Positions 43,415-53,666 are shown, counted from the first letter of the stretch. The stretch is DNA of 64,000 nt from Mycobacterium bourgelatii (GCF_010723575.1 NZ_BLKZ01000001.1:2170001-2234000); one strand, 5' to 3'. Translations and numbers: made by a program. Notes: generated from the sequence alone by a model not told the origin.

Positions 43415-46400
43415 ATGTCATTCATTGGTGTGGTTCCCGAAGCTGTCGCGGCCGCTGCTGCGAATCTGGCCGGAGTGGGTTCGGCGCTGAGCGCTGCGAA
43501 TGCGGCCGCTTCGGTGCCGACCACGCAGGTTTTGGTCGCGGCTGGGGATGAAGTGTCTGCCGCTGTCGCGGCGTTGTTCGCCAATCACGCGCAGGACTAC
43601 CAGGCGCTGAGTACGCAGGTGGCGGGGTACCACGCCCGGTTTGTGCAGGCGCTGACGGGTGCGGGCGGTGCGTATGTGAGTGCCGAGGCCGCTGCCGCGT
43701 CGCCGCTGCAGACCCTCGAGCAAAACATCTTGGGTGTGATCAATGCGCCGACGCAGTTGTTGTTGGGGCGGCCGTTGATTGGTGATGGCGCTGATGGGCT
43801 TGCGGGCACGGGGCAGGCGGGTGGGGCAGGGGGTTTGTTGTGGGGTAACGGCGGTGCTGGGGGGTCCGGGGCCGAGGGGCAGGCCGGTGGCGCTGGTGGG
43901 TCGGCGGGGCTTTTCGGCAATGGTGGGGCCGGGGGTGCTGGAGGTACGAGTCCGACCGGGGTCGGCGGGGCTGGTGGGGTCGGCGGCAATGGGGGTTGGC
44001 TTGGTGGTGCGGGGGGTGCCGGGGGTGTTGGTGGGTCGGGGTTGATTGCTGGTGGTGTCGGCGGGGCGGGGGTAGCGCGTTTTTGGTGGGTGCCGGTGGT
44101 GTGGGCGGGGCTGGTGGGGCGGGTCTTAACGGTGTTAACGGGCTCGGCGGTGGTGCTGATGGTGGCGATGGTGGTCATGGCGGTGCTGGGGGGTCCGGTG
44201 GGCGTGCGGGTTTGTTGTTCGGTCAGGGCGGTGCTGGTGGGGCTGGGGGAGTTGGTGGTGATGGTGGCGATGGCGGTGCTGGTGATCTTGCGGTCAATGG
44301 CGGTAAGGGCGGCAACGGCGGGCGTGGCGGGGATCCGGGCACGGCTGGGTTTGGCGGCCGGGGCGGTTTGGTGGGTGCGCAAGGGGTTAACGGTCTGATT
44401 CCGACCAGTGGCGGTGACGGAGGTGATGGGGGTCGAGGTGCGGATGCTCCGGTGACGATCAGTGGCAACGGCGCCAATGGCGCTGCCGGTGGTCGTGGTG
44501 GTGACGGGGGGTTGGTGGGCAATGGTGGCCGTGGTGGTGATGGTGGCAATGGCGCGGCCGGTGTGGCTGGTGTGAACGGCGCGAACGAGACGCAGAACGG
44601 GACCGCTGGCACCAACGGGGGTTGGGGGGGTGCTGGGGGTGATGGCGGTACGGGCGGAGTGCTGGCCGGTAACGGCGGCGCTGGCGGTAATGGTGGTGCC
44701 GGTGCTGCCGGTGGGGATGGAGGCAAGGGCTTCAACGCGACCACGGCCGGGGCCAGCGGGACCAAGGGCGGTGCTAGCGGCAATGGCGGCAATGGCGGCA
44801 ATGGTGGGGCTGGTGGGGCGGCTCAGGCCGCCTCGGGCAACCAAGGTGTGGGTGGCAATGGCGGGCAGGGGGGTGATAGTGGCCAGGCCGGTGATGGCGG
44901 CAAGGGTGCTGTCGGTACTCCTAGCGTCAATGGTGGTGTTGGTGGTGCCGGCGGCAACGGTGGTGACACCGGTCTAGCTGGTAAGGGTGGCCAGGCCGGG
45001 GCCGGTTTGACCCCAGGCATCGATGGTGGGGACGGTGTGCGGGTGGCTGGGGGCCACGGTGGCACGGGCGGCACTGGTGCCTCGGGTGATGTCACCGGCG
45101 ACGGCAACGGCAGGGCCGGTGGTAAGGGCGGCAACGGCGGGAACCTGGGCGATGGCGGTAAGGGCGGCACTGGGGGGTCGGGCCGCGCCGGGACCGATGG
45201 GGTTAATGGTGGTGTCGGCGGCACCGGCGGTGCCGGTGGCAGTGGCGGCACGCTGGGCGGTGATGGCGGTGACGGTGGTGACGGCGGAGCCGGTGGTGCG
45301 GGCGGGGCCAACGCCAACGGTGGTGCTGGCGGTACCGGCGGCGCCGGCGGCGCGATTTTGGCGGCCGGGACCGGCAACGTGGGCGGTACCGGCGGCACGG
45401 GCGGCGTGGGCGGCGTCGGCGGTCAGGGCGCCGCGGGAACCGGCAGCGGCGGCGCAGGCAACAACGGTGGCCTCGGTGGCCTGGGCGGCGCCGGGGGTGC
45501 CGGCGGGGCCGGCATCGGCGGCGAGGGCGGCGGTGATGGCGGCCAAGGCGGCAACGGCGGTAAGGGTGGTGGCGGCGGCAACGGTGCGGCGGGTGTCGGC
45601 GTAGGTCCTGGAAGCGTCGGTGGCCTCGGCGGTGACGGTGGTGCCGGGGGCGCGGCCGGTGCTGGCGGCGCGGCTACCGACGGTGGCAACGGCGGTCTGG
45701 GCGGTACCGGCGGCGGCGGTGGCCAGGGTGGCGCCGGCGGCGCCGCCTCCACTGGTAACGCAAGCAACGTAGCCGGCCAAGGTGGTAGCGGCGGCGACGG
45801 CGGGGCCGGCGGTGCGGGTGGTAACTCCAGCACTGGCGCCAACGGTAATGGCGGTGCCGGCGGTCTCGGCGGCAATGGCGGTAACGGCGGCGGCGGCAAC
45901 GAGACCTTCGCATCGGGCAACGGGGTGCAGGGCGGTGGCGGCGGTGGCGGCGGTGCTGGCGGCAAGGGCGGCAACGCCGGCAGCGGTCTGGGCACCGTCG
46001 GTATTGGCGGCACCGGCGGCACCGGCGGCACCGGCGGGACCGGCGGCACCGCGCTCATCAACAACGGCCTGATGTCCACCGGGGAAGGCGGCCAAGGCGG
46101 TACGGGCGGTGCCGGTGGCACGGCCTCCGATACCGCCGGTGGCCAAGGCGGCGGCGGCGCCGGCGGCGGCGGCGGGTTAGCCTTCCTGAACAACGCTGTG
46201 GGTGGCGGCGGTGGTGGCGGCGGCGGGGCCGCCCTGCCGGGTGGCGTCGCCGGAACGGGCGGCAACGGCGGCGGCGCTTCGGGCGGAGCTCCCCTGCTGC
46301 CCGGCGGCAGCGGCGCCACCGGTAGCGGTGGCATTGGTGGCGGTGGTGGCGGCGGCGCACTCGAGGCCGGAGGCGGGTACGCCGCCGGTAACCCAGCCGT

Positions 46401-46548
46401 CGATCAGGACGGTGGCACGGGCGGGCATAACAACGCGCAGGCCAATGCAGGCGGCAATGGCGGCGCGGTTGGCGGATCGGGTGGAACTGGAGGCTTACCC
46501 GCCGGTGGCGGCCTGCTCGGCAGCGGAAGCCCTGGCCGCCCATCCTGA
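43415..46548 (+). pseudogene. PE_PGRS family gene (PE_PGRS44 position) with one frameshift
   Basis: PE domain MSFIGVVPEAVAAAAANLAG (1-95) and LLGRPLIGDGADG linker are intact from ATG 43415. PGRS repeats run to GLIAGGVGGAG, then the frame degenerates and stops at 44398. Repeats continue in the +2 frame from GGGSAFLVGAGG (about 44070) to 46548, ending GLLGSGSPGRPS. The break is in GGCGGGGCGGGGGTAGC at about 44058-44073 and one base corrects it. Joined, it encodes about 1,045 residues. In M. tuberculosis PE_PGRS44 lies next to ruvB and fadD9; here it lies beyond ruvC, so local order differs. Confidence 0.85.
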
Positions 46549-46598
46549 CCTGTCACCGCGTGTCCTGCTCGCGGGTGTCGCGCCCGCCCGCTAGGCTA

Positions 46599-46614
46599 TC
46601 GAACAACTGTTCGG
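46599..46614. promoter_or_regulatory. LexA SOS box upstream of ruvC
   Basis: TCGAACAACTGTTCGG matches the mycobacterial SOS box TCGAAC-N4-GTTCGA at all but the last base. It ends 21 bases before the ruvC start and overlaps a possible -10 TAGGCT region (46592-46597). The ruv genes belong to the LexA regulon in mycobacteria, so DNA-damage induction of ruvCAB is expected. Confidence 0.82.
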
Positions 46615-46635
46615 GAGCGATTGTGGGAGCATGCG

Positions 46636-47190
46636 GTGCGGGTGATGGGTGTAGATCCCGGGTTGACGCGATGCGGGCTGTCGCTCGTTGAGAGCGGCCG
46701 CGGTCGGCAGATCACGGCCCTGGACGTCGATGTCGTGCGTACCCCTTCGGAGGCGCCGCTGGCCAAGCGGTTGCTGGCCATCAGTGACGCCGTGGAACAT
46801 TGGCTCGACACCCACCGTCCCGATGTGCTGGCCATCGAGCGGGTGTTCTCGCAGGTGAACCTGATGACGGTGATGGGCACCGCGCAAGCTGGGGGAGTGA
46901 TCGCACTTGCGGCCGCCAAACGCGACATCGACGTGCATTTCCATACCCCGACGGAGGTGAAGGCAGCGGTCACCGGCAACGGGGCCGCGGACAAGGCACA
47001 AGTCACCGCGATGGTTACCAGAATCCTTGCGCTGCAGGCTAAACCGACACCAGCGGACGCGGCTGACGCGCTCGCCCTGGCGATTTGTCACTGTTGGCGC
47101 GGCCCGATGCTCGCCCGGATGGCTGCGGCCGAGGCCAAGGCCGCCCAGCAGCGCAGTGCATATCTGGCCAAGTTGAAGGCGGCACGATGA
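46636..47190 (+). CDS. ruvC: Holliday junction resolvase RuvC
   Basis: A 184-residue RNase H-fold endonuclease that cuts four-way junctions symmetrically. Catalytic acids are D7 (GVDPG), E in AIERVF (about 69) and the pair in PADAADALA (about 139-142). GTG 46636 is chosen because MRVMGVDPGLTRCGLSL is the family start and GGGAG lies 8 bases upstream; TTG 46621 is open but unlikely. ATGA overlap with ruvA. The SOS box sits upstream. M. tuberculosis Rv2594c. Confidence 0.96.
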   Translation: MRVMGVDPGLTRCGLSLVESGRGRQITALDVDVVRTPSEAPLAKRLLAISDAVEHWLDTHRPDVLAIERVFSQVNLMTVMGTAQAGGVIALAAAKRDIDVHFHTPTEVKAAVTGNGAADKAQVTAMVTRILALQAKPTPADAADALALAICHCWRGPMLARMAAAEAKAAQQRSAYLAKLKAAR

Positions 47191-47780
47191 TTGCTTCGGT
47201 TCGCGGTGAGGTGCTCGAGGTGGCGCTCGACCATGTGGTGATCGAAGCGTCCGGCGTCGGCTACCGGGTCAACGCGACACCTTCGACACTGGCGACGTTG
47301 CGACAGGGAACGGAAGCCCGGCTGATCACCGCGATGATCGTGCGTGAGGATTCGATGACGCTGTACGGGTTCGTCGACACCGAAACCCGCGATCTGTTCC
47401 TGACGCTGCTGTCGGTTTCTGGCGTCGGGCCGCGCTTGGCGATGGCGACCCTGGCCGTACACGACGCCGCCGCCCTGCGCCAAGCGCTTGCCGACGGCGA
47501 TGTCGTCGCCTTGACCAGGGTGCCCGGAATCGGCAAGCGCAGTGCCGAGCGGATGGTCCTGGAACTACGTGACAAGGTCGGTGCCGTCGCCACGACCGCG
47601 GGGACTGCCGCCACGAATGGCCACGCGGTGCGTAGTCCTGTCGTGGAAGCCCTGGTAGGCCTCGGCTTCGCGGCCAAGCAAGCCGAGGAGGCCACCGACA
47701 AGGTGCTGGCCGCCGATCATGACGCGACGACATCGAGCGCGCTGCGGGCCGCCCTGTCGTTGTTGGGTAAGTCGAAATGA
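47187..47780 (+). CDS. ruvA: Holliday junction branch-migration protein RuvA
   Basis: A 197-residue junction-binding protein. An OB-fold N-terminus (MIASVRGEVLEVALDHVVIE), helix-hairpin-helix motifs around SVSGVGPRLAMATL and RVPGIGKRSAERMVLELRD, and a C-terminal UBA-like domain (VVEALVGLGFAAKQAEEA) that contacts RuvB. The flexible linker AVATTAGTAATNGHAV separates them. ATG 47187 overlaps ruvC and its end overlaps ruvB. M. tuberculosis Rv2593c. Confidence 0.96.
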   Translation: MIASVRGEVLEVALDHVVIEASGVGYRVNATPSTLATLRQGTEARLITAMIVREDSMTLYGFVDTETRDLFLTLLSVSGVGPRLAMATLAVHDAAALRQALADGDVVALTRVPGIGKRSAERMVLELRDKVGAVATTAGTAATNGHAVRSPVVEALVGLGFAAKQAEEATDKVLAADHDATTSSALRAALSLLGKSK

Positions 47781-48814
47781 GTGACGAACACGACGAACGC
47801 GATGTCTCACCGGCGTTGACCGTCGGCGAAGGCGACATCGACGTCAGTTTGCGACCGCGGTCGCTGCGCGAGTTCATCGGCCAGCCCCGGGTGCGTGAGC
47901 AGCTGCAACTGGTCATCGAGGGAGCCAAGAACCGGGGCGGCACACCGGATCACATTCTGCTGTCCGGCCCGCCGGGGCTGGGCAAGACGTCGTTGGCGAT
48001 GATCATCGCCGCCGAGCTCGGGTCCTCGCTTCGGGTGACCTCCGGGCCGGCCCTGGAACGCGCCGGCGACCTGGCCGCGATGCTGTCGAATCTGGTCGAG
48101 CACGACGTGTTGTTCATCGACGAGATTCACCGGATCGCCCGGCCCGCCGAGGAGATGCTCTATTTGGCGATGGAGGACTTCCGGGTCGACGTCGTCGTGG
48201 GCAAAGGGCCCGGCGCGACCTCGATCCCGCTGGAAATCGCGCCATTCACCCTGGTCGGGGCGACCACCCGGTCGGGTGCCCTGACCGGCCCGCTGCGCGA
48301 CCGCTTCGGCTTCACCGCACACATGGATTTCTACGAACCCGCCGAGCTGGAGCGCGTGCTTGCCCGATCCGCCGGCATCCTGGGCATCGAGCTCGGGGCG
48401 GAGGCCGGCGCGGAGATCGCACGGCGTTCGCGGGGAACGCCGCGAATTGCCAACCGGCTACTGCGCCGCGTCCGCGACTTCGCCGAGGTGCGGGCGGACG
48501 GCGTCATCACCCGCGACGTGGCCAAGGCCGCACTCGAGGTCTACGACGTCGACGAGCTGGGGCTGGACCGGCTGGACCGCGCGGTGTTGTCGGCATTGAC
48601 CCGCAGCTTCGGGGGCGGACCGGTCGGGGTCTCGACGCTGGCTGTAGCGGTCGGCGAGGAGGCCGCGACGGTGGAAGAGGTGTGCGAGCCGTTCCTGGTG
48701 CGTGCCGGTATGGTCGCCCGTACCCCCCGCGGCCGGGTGGCCACAGCGCTGGCCTGGACCCATCTTGGGATGACTCCGCCGGTCGGGGTCATGCAGCAAG
48801 GGTTGTTCGACTAG
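47777..48814 (+). CDS. ruvB: Holliday junction helicase RuvB
   Basis: A 345-residue AAA+ ATPase forming the hexameric motor of branch migration. Walker A is GPPGLGKTS (about 61-69), Walker B LFIDEIHR, sensor 1 GATTRSG, arginine finger in GPLRDRFG, and a C-terminal winged helix (EEVCEPFLVRAGMVARTPRGR). ATG 47777 overlaps the ruvA stop (ATGA). Followed 17 bases later by a DUF1304 gene. M. tuberculosis Rv2592c. Confidence 0.97.
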   Translation: MSDEHDERDVSPALTVGEGDIDVSLRPRSLREFIGQPRVREQLQLVIEGAKNRGGTPDHILLSGPPGLGKTSLAMIIAAELGSSLRVTSGPALERAGDLAAMLSNLVEHDVLFIDEIHRIARPAEEMLYLAMEDFRVDVVVGKGPGATSIPLEIAPFTLVGATTRSGALTGPLRDRFGFTAHMDFYEPAELERVLARSAGILGIELGAEAGAEIARRSRGTPRIANRLLRRVRDFAEVRADGVITRDVAKAALEVYDVDELGLDRLDRAVLSALTRSFGGGPVGVSTLAVAVGEEAATVEEVCEPFLVRAGMVARTPRGRVATALAWTHLGMTPPVGVMQQGLFD

Positions 48815-48831
48815 TTCGACTAGGAGGAGCG

Positions 48832-49218
48832 ATGGTCACCGCCGCCTTGGTTTTCGCCGGACTAGCCGCGGTCCTGCACGTGTATATCTTCGTCATGGAG
48901 TCGTTGACCTGGACTTCGCCGCGAACGCGCGCCACCTTCGGCACCACGCCGGAGGAGGCCGAAACCACCAAGCTGCTGGCCTTCAACCAGGGCTTCTACA
49001 ACCTGTTCCTTGCGATCATCACCGGGATCGGCATCGCGGTGCTTGTCACCGGGCACAAGGCGGTGGGCGCCGCGCTCATCCTTGCCGGTGTCGGCTCGAT
49101 GGCCGCCGCCGCGGTGGTGCTGCTGATCTCGGCTCGGGACAAGGCGCGCGCCGCGTTGACGCAGGGCGCATTCCCGACCCTGGCCGTCCTCCTCCTGGTG
49201 GTCGGCCTGACCGGCTGA
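48832..49218 (+). CDS. DUF1304 membrane protein
   Basis: A 128-residue protein with four membrane spans (about 3-22, 50-70, 76-97, 108-127), of the DUF1304 type, with HVYIFVMESLTWTSPRTRATF and NQGFYNLFLAIITGIG as the diagnostic stretches. AGGAGG lies just before ATG 48832. It follows ruvB by 17 bases and may be co-transcribed with it, but no link to recombination is known. Function unknown. Confidence 0.85.
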   Translation: MVTAALVFAGLAAVLHVYIFVMESLTWTSPRTRATFGTTPEEAETTKLLAFNQGFYNLFLAIITGIGIAVLVTGHKAVGAALILAGVGSMAAAAVVLLISARDKARAALTQGAFPTLAVLLLVVGLTG

Positions 49219-49259
49219 AGCCCGGCCGGCCGGTCGCGTCGCGCCGAGAGTGAACTACC

Positions 49260-49285
49260 CGACGCAAGTCCCGCGTGTTGCGTCG
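49260..49285 (+). terminator. Hairpin after ruvCAB-DUF1304
   Basis: CGACGCAA (49260-49267) and TTGCGTCG (49278-49285) are perfect 8-base inverted arms with a 10-base loop, 42 bases after the DUF1304 stop. No U-tract follows, as is common for mycobacterial terminators. Termination is inferred from position. Confidence 0.5.
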
Positions 49286-49368
49286 CAGGATTCACGCGCG
49301 CAACGCCTCATTAGCCTCATCTGTCACACGATTGCTTACCTGGCCAAACCCTCGGGTATCCGTCCAAC

Positions 49369-50091
49369 ATGAAGCGCACAGATACCCGCCCCGCCAGGAC
49401 GCGCATGCCACGGTCCCGCGGCGCGGTCACCGGATTACTACTCGTCATCTTGGGCGCGTGGGGAGCGTTGATTCCCTTCGTCGGCCCTAACTTCGATTTC
49501 GCCTACACCCCCGGCCAATCGTGGACTGCGGCCCGCGGCTGGCTCGAGGTACTGCCAGGCGTCGCCACCGTCGTCGGTGGTCTGCTGCTGATCGCATCCC
49601 GGAATCGGGCCGGTGCGATGCTCGGCGGCTGGCTGGCGGCCCTTGGTGGCGCGTGGTTTGTCGTCGGCACCACGGTCGCCCCGCTGTTGGGCCTCGGTTC
49701 CGTGGGCGACCCTGTCGCCGCTACCGACCGCAAGCGCGCGGTGCTCGAGTTGGCGTACTTCACCGGCCTCGGAACGCTGATCGCCTTCCTGGCCGGAGCC
49801 GCCTTGGCGCGGACGGCTGCTCGGTTGGCGCGTGACGTCGAGCCGGTTGTTCAGCCCGTCGAGACCTCGACAACCGAGCACATCGAGACCGCACCGACGA
49901 CCCAGCAGCCGTACGCCCATCAGCCCTACGCATCGACAGCGTCGACACCTGCGGAGTCTGAAATGCAGACCACTCCGCGTGGACAGCGCGTAGCAACTGA
50001 CGCGGCACCTGAAGCCGACGAGGTGCACCCCAAGGGCGGCGGCTTCTTCCGTCGACACCGTCCCGCGTCGCACGTCGGCCACGCGCCGTAA
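49369..50091 (+). CDS. Membrane protein of unknown function with disordered C-terminal tail
   Basis: A 240-residue protein. Four hydrophobic segments lie at about 18-38, 58-76, 83-105 and 125-147, and the tail from about 155 is polar, rich in Thr, Pro, Gln and Ala, ending HRPASHVGHAP. YTPGQSW between spans 1 and 2 suggests an exported loop. I recognise no domain. ATG 49369 is the only convincing start. It is convergent with car, from which it is separated by a strong hairpin. Confidence 0.75.
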   Translation: MKRTDTRPARTRMPRSRGAVTGLLLVILGAWGALIPFVGPNFDFAYTPGQSWTAARGWLEVLPGVATVVGGLLLIASRNRAGAMLGGWLAALGGAWFVVGTTVAPLLGLGSVGDPVAATDRKRAVLELAYFTGLGTLIAFLAGAALARTAARLARDVEPVVQPVETSTTEHIETAPTTQQPYAHQPYASTASTPAESEMQTTPRGQRVATDAAPEADEVHPKGGGFFRRHRPASHVGHAP

Positions 50092-50110
50092 GCAACAACG
50101 ATCGCAAACG

Positions 50111-50141
50111 CCGATCGCCAACCACGAGGGTTGGCGATCGG
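50111..50141. terminator. Strong bidirectional terminator hairpin between convergent genes
   Basis: A perfect 13-base inverted repeat, CCGATCGCCAACC at 50111-50123 and GGTTGGCGATCGG at 50129-50141, with loop ACGAG. It lies in the 62-base gap between the stop of the membrane protein (50091) and the stop of car (50154), so it can end both transcripts. Confidence 0.85.
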
Positions 50142-50153
50142 TGCGTTGCAGAG

Positions 50154-53100
50154 TTACAGCAAGCCGAGTAGGCGCAGGTCGCTGACGTACTTGGCGATGA
50201 TCGGCGGGGTGATGTGCGGAATGTCCTTGTCGGGGCCGATCTTCGCGTCCTGCACTGCGGCGCGGAACCGGTCGGTGGGTGCAATCGAGCCGCGCACCGG
50301 TGCTTCCGGCTTCTGGTAGTTGTGCAGCAGCGGCAACAAGGAGGCGTGGCGCTGGCGCTCGGGCAAGCCCCGCAGACTCGTCTCGAACCGCTGTAACCAC
50401 TCGCCGTAGTCGGCGATCCGCTGGATCGGGCAACCCGCGACGTCCGGGTCAATCAACCAGTCGACGAACTCGTCCAGGCCGATGCCGTCGTCGTACGGGT
50501 TCATCACGTGGTAGGTGTGGAACCCGCCGGAGCTCTGGGCCCCCAGGGTCGACACCGCTTCAGCGATGAACTCGACCGGCAACCCGTCGTAGTGCGCGCG
50601 CTGCCGATTGCCCTCGGAGTCCAGCTCGTAGAACGAGGCGGGAGCGATCCCGCTGGCCACCAGGCTCAGGATGAGCCGGGTGAACATGTCCGGCACGTTG
50701 AGCTGACCGGCGTAAGTGGTGTCGGCCAGGATCATGTCGCAGCGGAACACCGCGACCGGCAGACCGCACAGGTCGTGAGCCTCGCGCAGTAGCACCTCGC
50801 CCGCCCACTTGCTGTTGGCATAGCCGTTGGCGTAGCTGTCGTCGATCTGACGGGTGGCGCTGACCACGCGGATGTCGGCGTCCTCGTTGAATTGCGACGG
50901 CTTGATTCCGCTGCCGACCGCGATCGTCGAGGTGTAGGTGAACGGCTTTTGCTTGCTGGTCAGAGCCAACCGGATCAGCTCGGCGGTGCCCAGTGCGTTG
51001 GGGCCGAACAGCTGGCTGTACGGCAGCACGTGGTTGACCAGCGCCGCGGGGTCGACGATCAAGTCGACGGTGTCAGCCAGGCGCTGCCATGTCGCCCGGT
51101 CCAGGCCGAGGTCGGCTTCGCCCTTGTCGCCCGCCAGCGCCTCGAGGTGATCGGCCGCGAGCTCCCGGTAGTGCGCCAGCAGCGTCGGGTCGCCACTGTC
51201 GAACGTCTTGTCCAGGCGGGCGCGGGCCTCTTCATCACTCTTGGCTCGCACCAAGCAGATGACCTTGCCGTCGACGAGGTCCATCCGCTCCAGCCATTCC
51301 AAGGCCAGGTAGCGGCCCAAGAACCCGGTGGCTCCCGTCAGCAGAACGGTCCGCACCTGATCGCTCGGGCCCGGGAGGTTCGGAGCCGCCGCCAGGGTGG
51401 CGGCGTCGATGAACTTGTCCAGGGTGAGGTCGCTGGCGTGCACCTCGACGGCGTCCCGTCCGTGCACCGAGGCGAACGTCGGCCGCTTCGAACCGGGCTG
51501 GCGCTCTGCCTCGATGTAGGCAGCCAGGCCCTGCAGGTCGTTGGCCGGGCTGACGATCACACCCACCGGCACGTCGACGTCGAAGATCTCGTGCAGCAGG
51601 TTGGCGAAGGACAGCGCGGACAGGGAGTCGCCGCCCAGGTCGGTGAAGTGGGCTTCCGGCTTCAGGTCGGCGGCCGCGGTTCCCAGCAACGCGCCGGCGG
51701 CCCGGCACAGCGTCTCCAGGACGGGCCCGTCGGCGCCGTTCTGACGCAGGTTGCGCAGCTCGCTGGCCTGGCTGTCGGCCAACTCCTGGTAGAGCTGCTC
51801 AAGCCGCTCGCCGTAGTGCTGCTTCAGCTGCGGACGCGCGAGTTTGCGGATGCCGGTGAGCAGGCCGTTTTCCAGCGTCCACGGGGTGGTTTCGATGATG
51901 AAGTCCCGCGGGATCTCGTAGGACTGCAGATCATGCGCCTTGGCGACGTCCTGCAGCGAGTCGCTGATCGCCTGCTTGAGCTCGACACCGTCAAACCGGG
52001 CCAACGCCTCCTCGGTGGGGACGATCACCGCGAGCAGGTAGGCGCGGGCGCTGTTGCCGTAGATGAAAACCTGGCGAACCAGCGGGCTGTCGCCGAACAG
52101 CGGCTCGAGCTTTGAGACGGTGACGAACTCGCCCTGCGACAACTTGAGCACGAAGTTGCGACGGTCCAGGTAGACGAAGCGGTCCGGCCCGACCTGGGCC
52201 ATGATGTCGCCCGTGCGGTAGAAGCCGTCTTCGTCGAACACGCCGGCGGTGACTTCCGGCCGCTTGTAGTAGCCGGGGAACAGGCTCTGCGTCTTGACCA
52301 ACAGCTCGCCGCGCGGGTGGGGCTGGTCGGTCAGGAAGTAGCCCAACTCGGGAACGTCGACCAGCTTGTAGTCGATCACTGCCGGCCGCCGGATCTCGTC
52401 GTCGATCAACACCATTCCGGCCTCGGTGGAGCCGTAACCCTCCACCAAGTGCAGGTCGTCCAGCAAAGACTCGACCCACACCTTCATCTCGGCGGAGATG
52501 GGAGCCGAGCCGGTCAACGCCACGACGAAGCGTCCACCGAGCACGTCCTCGCGCATCTCGGTCAGCACCTGGGCTTCGATTTCGGCTCGGTCCTCGCCGT
52601 TGAGCGAGCGCCGGTCGACCTCGCTCTGGAACTCCTCGAACAGCATGTTCCAGACGCGCGGCACGAAGTTCAGCTCGGTGGGACGCACCAAAGCGAGATC
52701 CTCGAGCAGTGTCGACAGGTCGCTCTTGGCCACGAAGTACGCGGTGCCGCCGGCGCAGAGCGTTCCGAACAAGATCTGCCGACCCATGACGTGGCTCATC
52801 GGCATGAAGTTGAGCGTGATCGAGGGTTCGTTGGCGGAGACGAACCACGCGCTCGTCTTGCGCCAGAAGTTCAGCACCCGGCTTTGGGGGTACATCGCGC
52901 CCTTGGGTGCGCCGGTGCTGCCGGAGGTGTAGATAAGCAGGGCCAGAGGGTCGTCAGTCTCGTCGGCGACAGCCGGTGCGGCGGGCATGGCCAGGCCGCG
53001 CTCGATCACCTCGGCCAGCGGCTCAACCGGGATGCCGGACAACCGCGCCTGCGCGGCTTCGACGGCTTCGCGCTGCTCGTCGACCTCGGGACGGTAGTCG

Positions 53101-53666
53101 AACACGACCATCGCGGCGGGCGTGTGACCGCCCGTCAGCACCAACTCGACGGCGTCGGCAAGATTGTCGATGCTGGCGGCGACCAGAGTGGGTTCGGTTT
53201 CGGCGACGATCGGCCGCAGTCCGGCGATCGCGGCGCTGGTTTGCAGCGGCACGGACACCGCTCCCAGGCGGCTCAGCGCGAGGTCGACGGTGGTGTAGTC
53301 GACGCTGCTGAAGCCCAGCACGCAAACGCGGTCGCCGGGGCGGACGGTGGCGGACAACGCGTTGCTCAGGGCTTCGGTGCGCTCCCACAGCTCGCCGTAG
53401 GTAATGGTGTCGAAGTGGGTCAGCAGGTGCGCTGAGGTGCGGCCGGTCTCGGGGTCGGTGACGAGTTGGACGGCACGCTGGCCAAGCGCGGGGCGATCCG
53501 CGTAACCACGCATGACGGTGTCGATGATCTCTACCAATCCCAGGCCAGGCTGGTCGACCGCCTGCGCGATCGCCTCGTCCGGCTTGGCGGCGGCGAACTG
53601 GGGGTCGTTTGCGTAAAGGTCCTGTATGCGACGGGCGAGCCGCTCCTCGTGGGTAGTAGTCGACAT
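50154..53666 (-). CDS. car: Carboxylic acid reductase (FadD9-type)
   Basis: A 1,170-residue three-domain enzyme that reduces carboxylic acids to aldehydes with ATP and NADPH. The adenylation domain has LLIYTSGSTGAPKGAMYP and YGSTEAGMVLIDDE; the carrier domain has FTDLGGDSLSALSF, whose serine needs phosphopantetheine; the reductase domain has LLTGATGFLGRYLALEWL (NADP-binding) and YANSKWAGE (Tyr/Lys). It closely resembles the well-studied M. marinum enzyme as I recall it. ATG 53666 has AAGGGGA upstream; the frame is open to 53786. gabT lies 186 bases upstream on the same strand. M. tuberculosis equivalent FadD9 (Rv2590). Confidence 0.95.
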   Translation of the reverse strand: MSTTTHEERLARRIQDLYANDPQFAAAKPDEAIAQAVDQPGLGLVEIIDTVMRGYADRPALGQRAVQLVTDPETGRTSAHLLTHFDTITYGELWERTEALSNALSATVRPGDRVCVLGFSSVDYTTVDLALSRLGAVSVPLQTSAAIAGLRPIVAETEPTLVAASIDNLADAVELVLTGGHTPAAMVVFDYRPEVDEQREAVEAAQARLSGIPVEPLAEVIERGLAMPAAPAVADETDDPLALLIYTSGSTGAPKGAMYPQSRVLNFWRKTSAWFVSANEPSITLNFMPMSHVMGRQILFGTLCAGGTAYFVAKSDLSTLLEDLALVRPTELNFVPRVWNMLFEEFQSEVDRRSLNGEDRAEIEAQVLTEMREDVLGGRFVVALTGSAPISAEMKVWVESLLDDLHLVEGYGSTEAGMVLIDDEIRRPAVIDYKLVDVPELGYFLTDQPHPRGELLVKTQSLFPGYYKRPEVTAGVFDEDGFYRTGDIMAQVGPDRFVYLDRRNFVLKLSQGEFVTVSKLEPLFGDSPLVRQVFIYGNSARAYLLAVIVPTEEALARFDGVELKQAISDSLQDVAKAHDLQSYEIPRDFIIETTPWTLENGLLTGIRKLARPQLKQHYGERLEQLYQELADSQASELRNLRQNGADGPVLETLCRAAGALLGTAAADLKPEAHFTDLGGDSLSALSFANLLHEIFDVDVPVGVIVSPANDLQGLAAYIEAERQPGSKRPTFASVHGRDAVEVHASDLTLDKFIDAATLAAAPNLPGPSDQVRTVLLTGATGFLGRYLALEWLERMDLVDGKVICLVRAKSDEEARARLDKTFDSGDPTLLAHYRELAADHLEALAGDKGEADLGLDRATWQRLADTVDLIVDPAALVNHVLPYSQLFGPNALGTAELIRLALTSKQKPFTYTSTIAVGSGIKPSQFNEDADIRVVSATRQIDDSYANGYANSKWAGEVLLREAHDLCGLPVAVFRCDMILADTTYAGQLNVPDMFTRLILSLVASGIAPASFYELDSEGNRQRAHYDGLPVEFIAEAVSTLGAQSSGGFHTYHVMNPYDDGIGLDEFVDWLIDPDVAGCPIQRIADYGEWLQRFETSLRGLPERQRHASLLPLLHNYQKPEAPVRGSIAPTDRFRAAVQDAKIGPDKDIPHITPPIIAKYVSDLRLLGLL

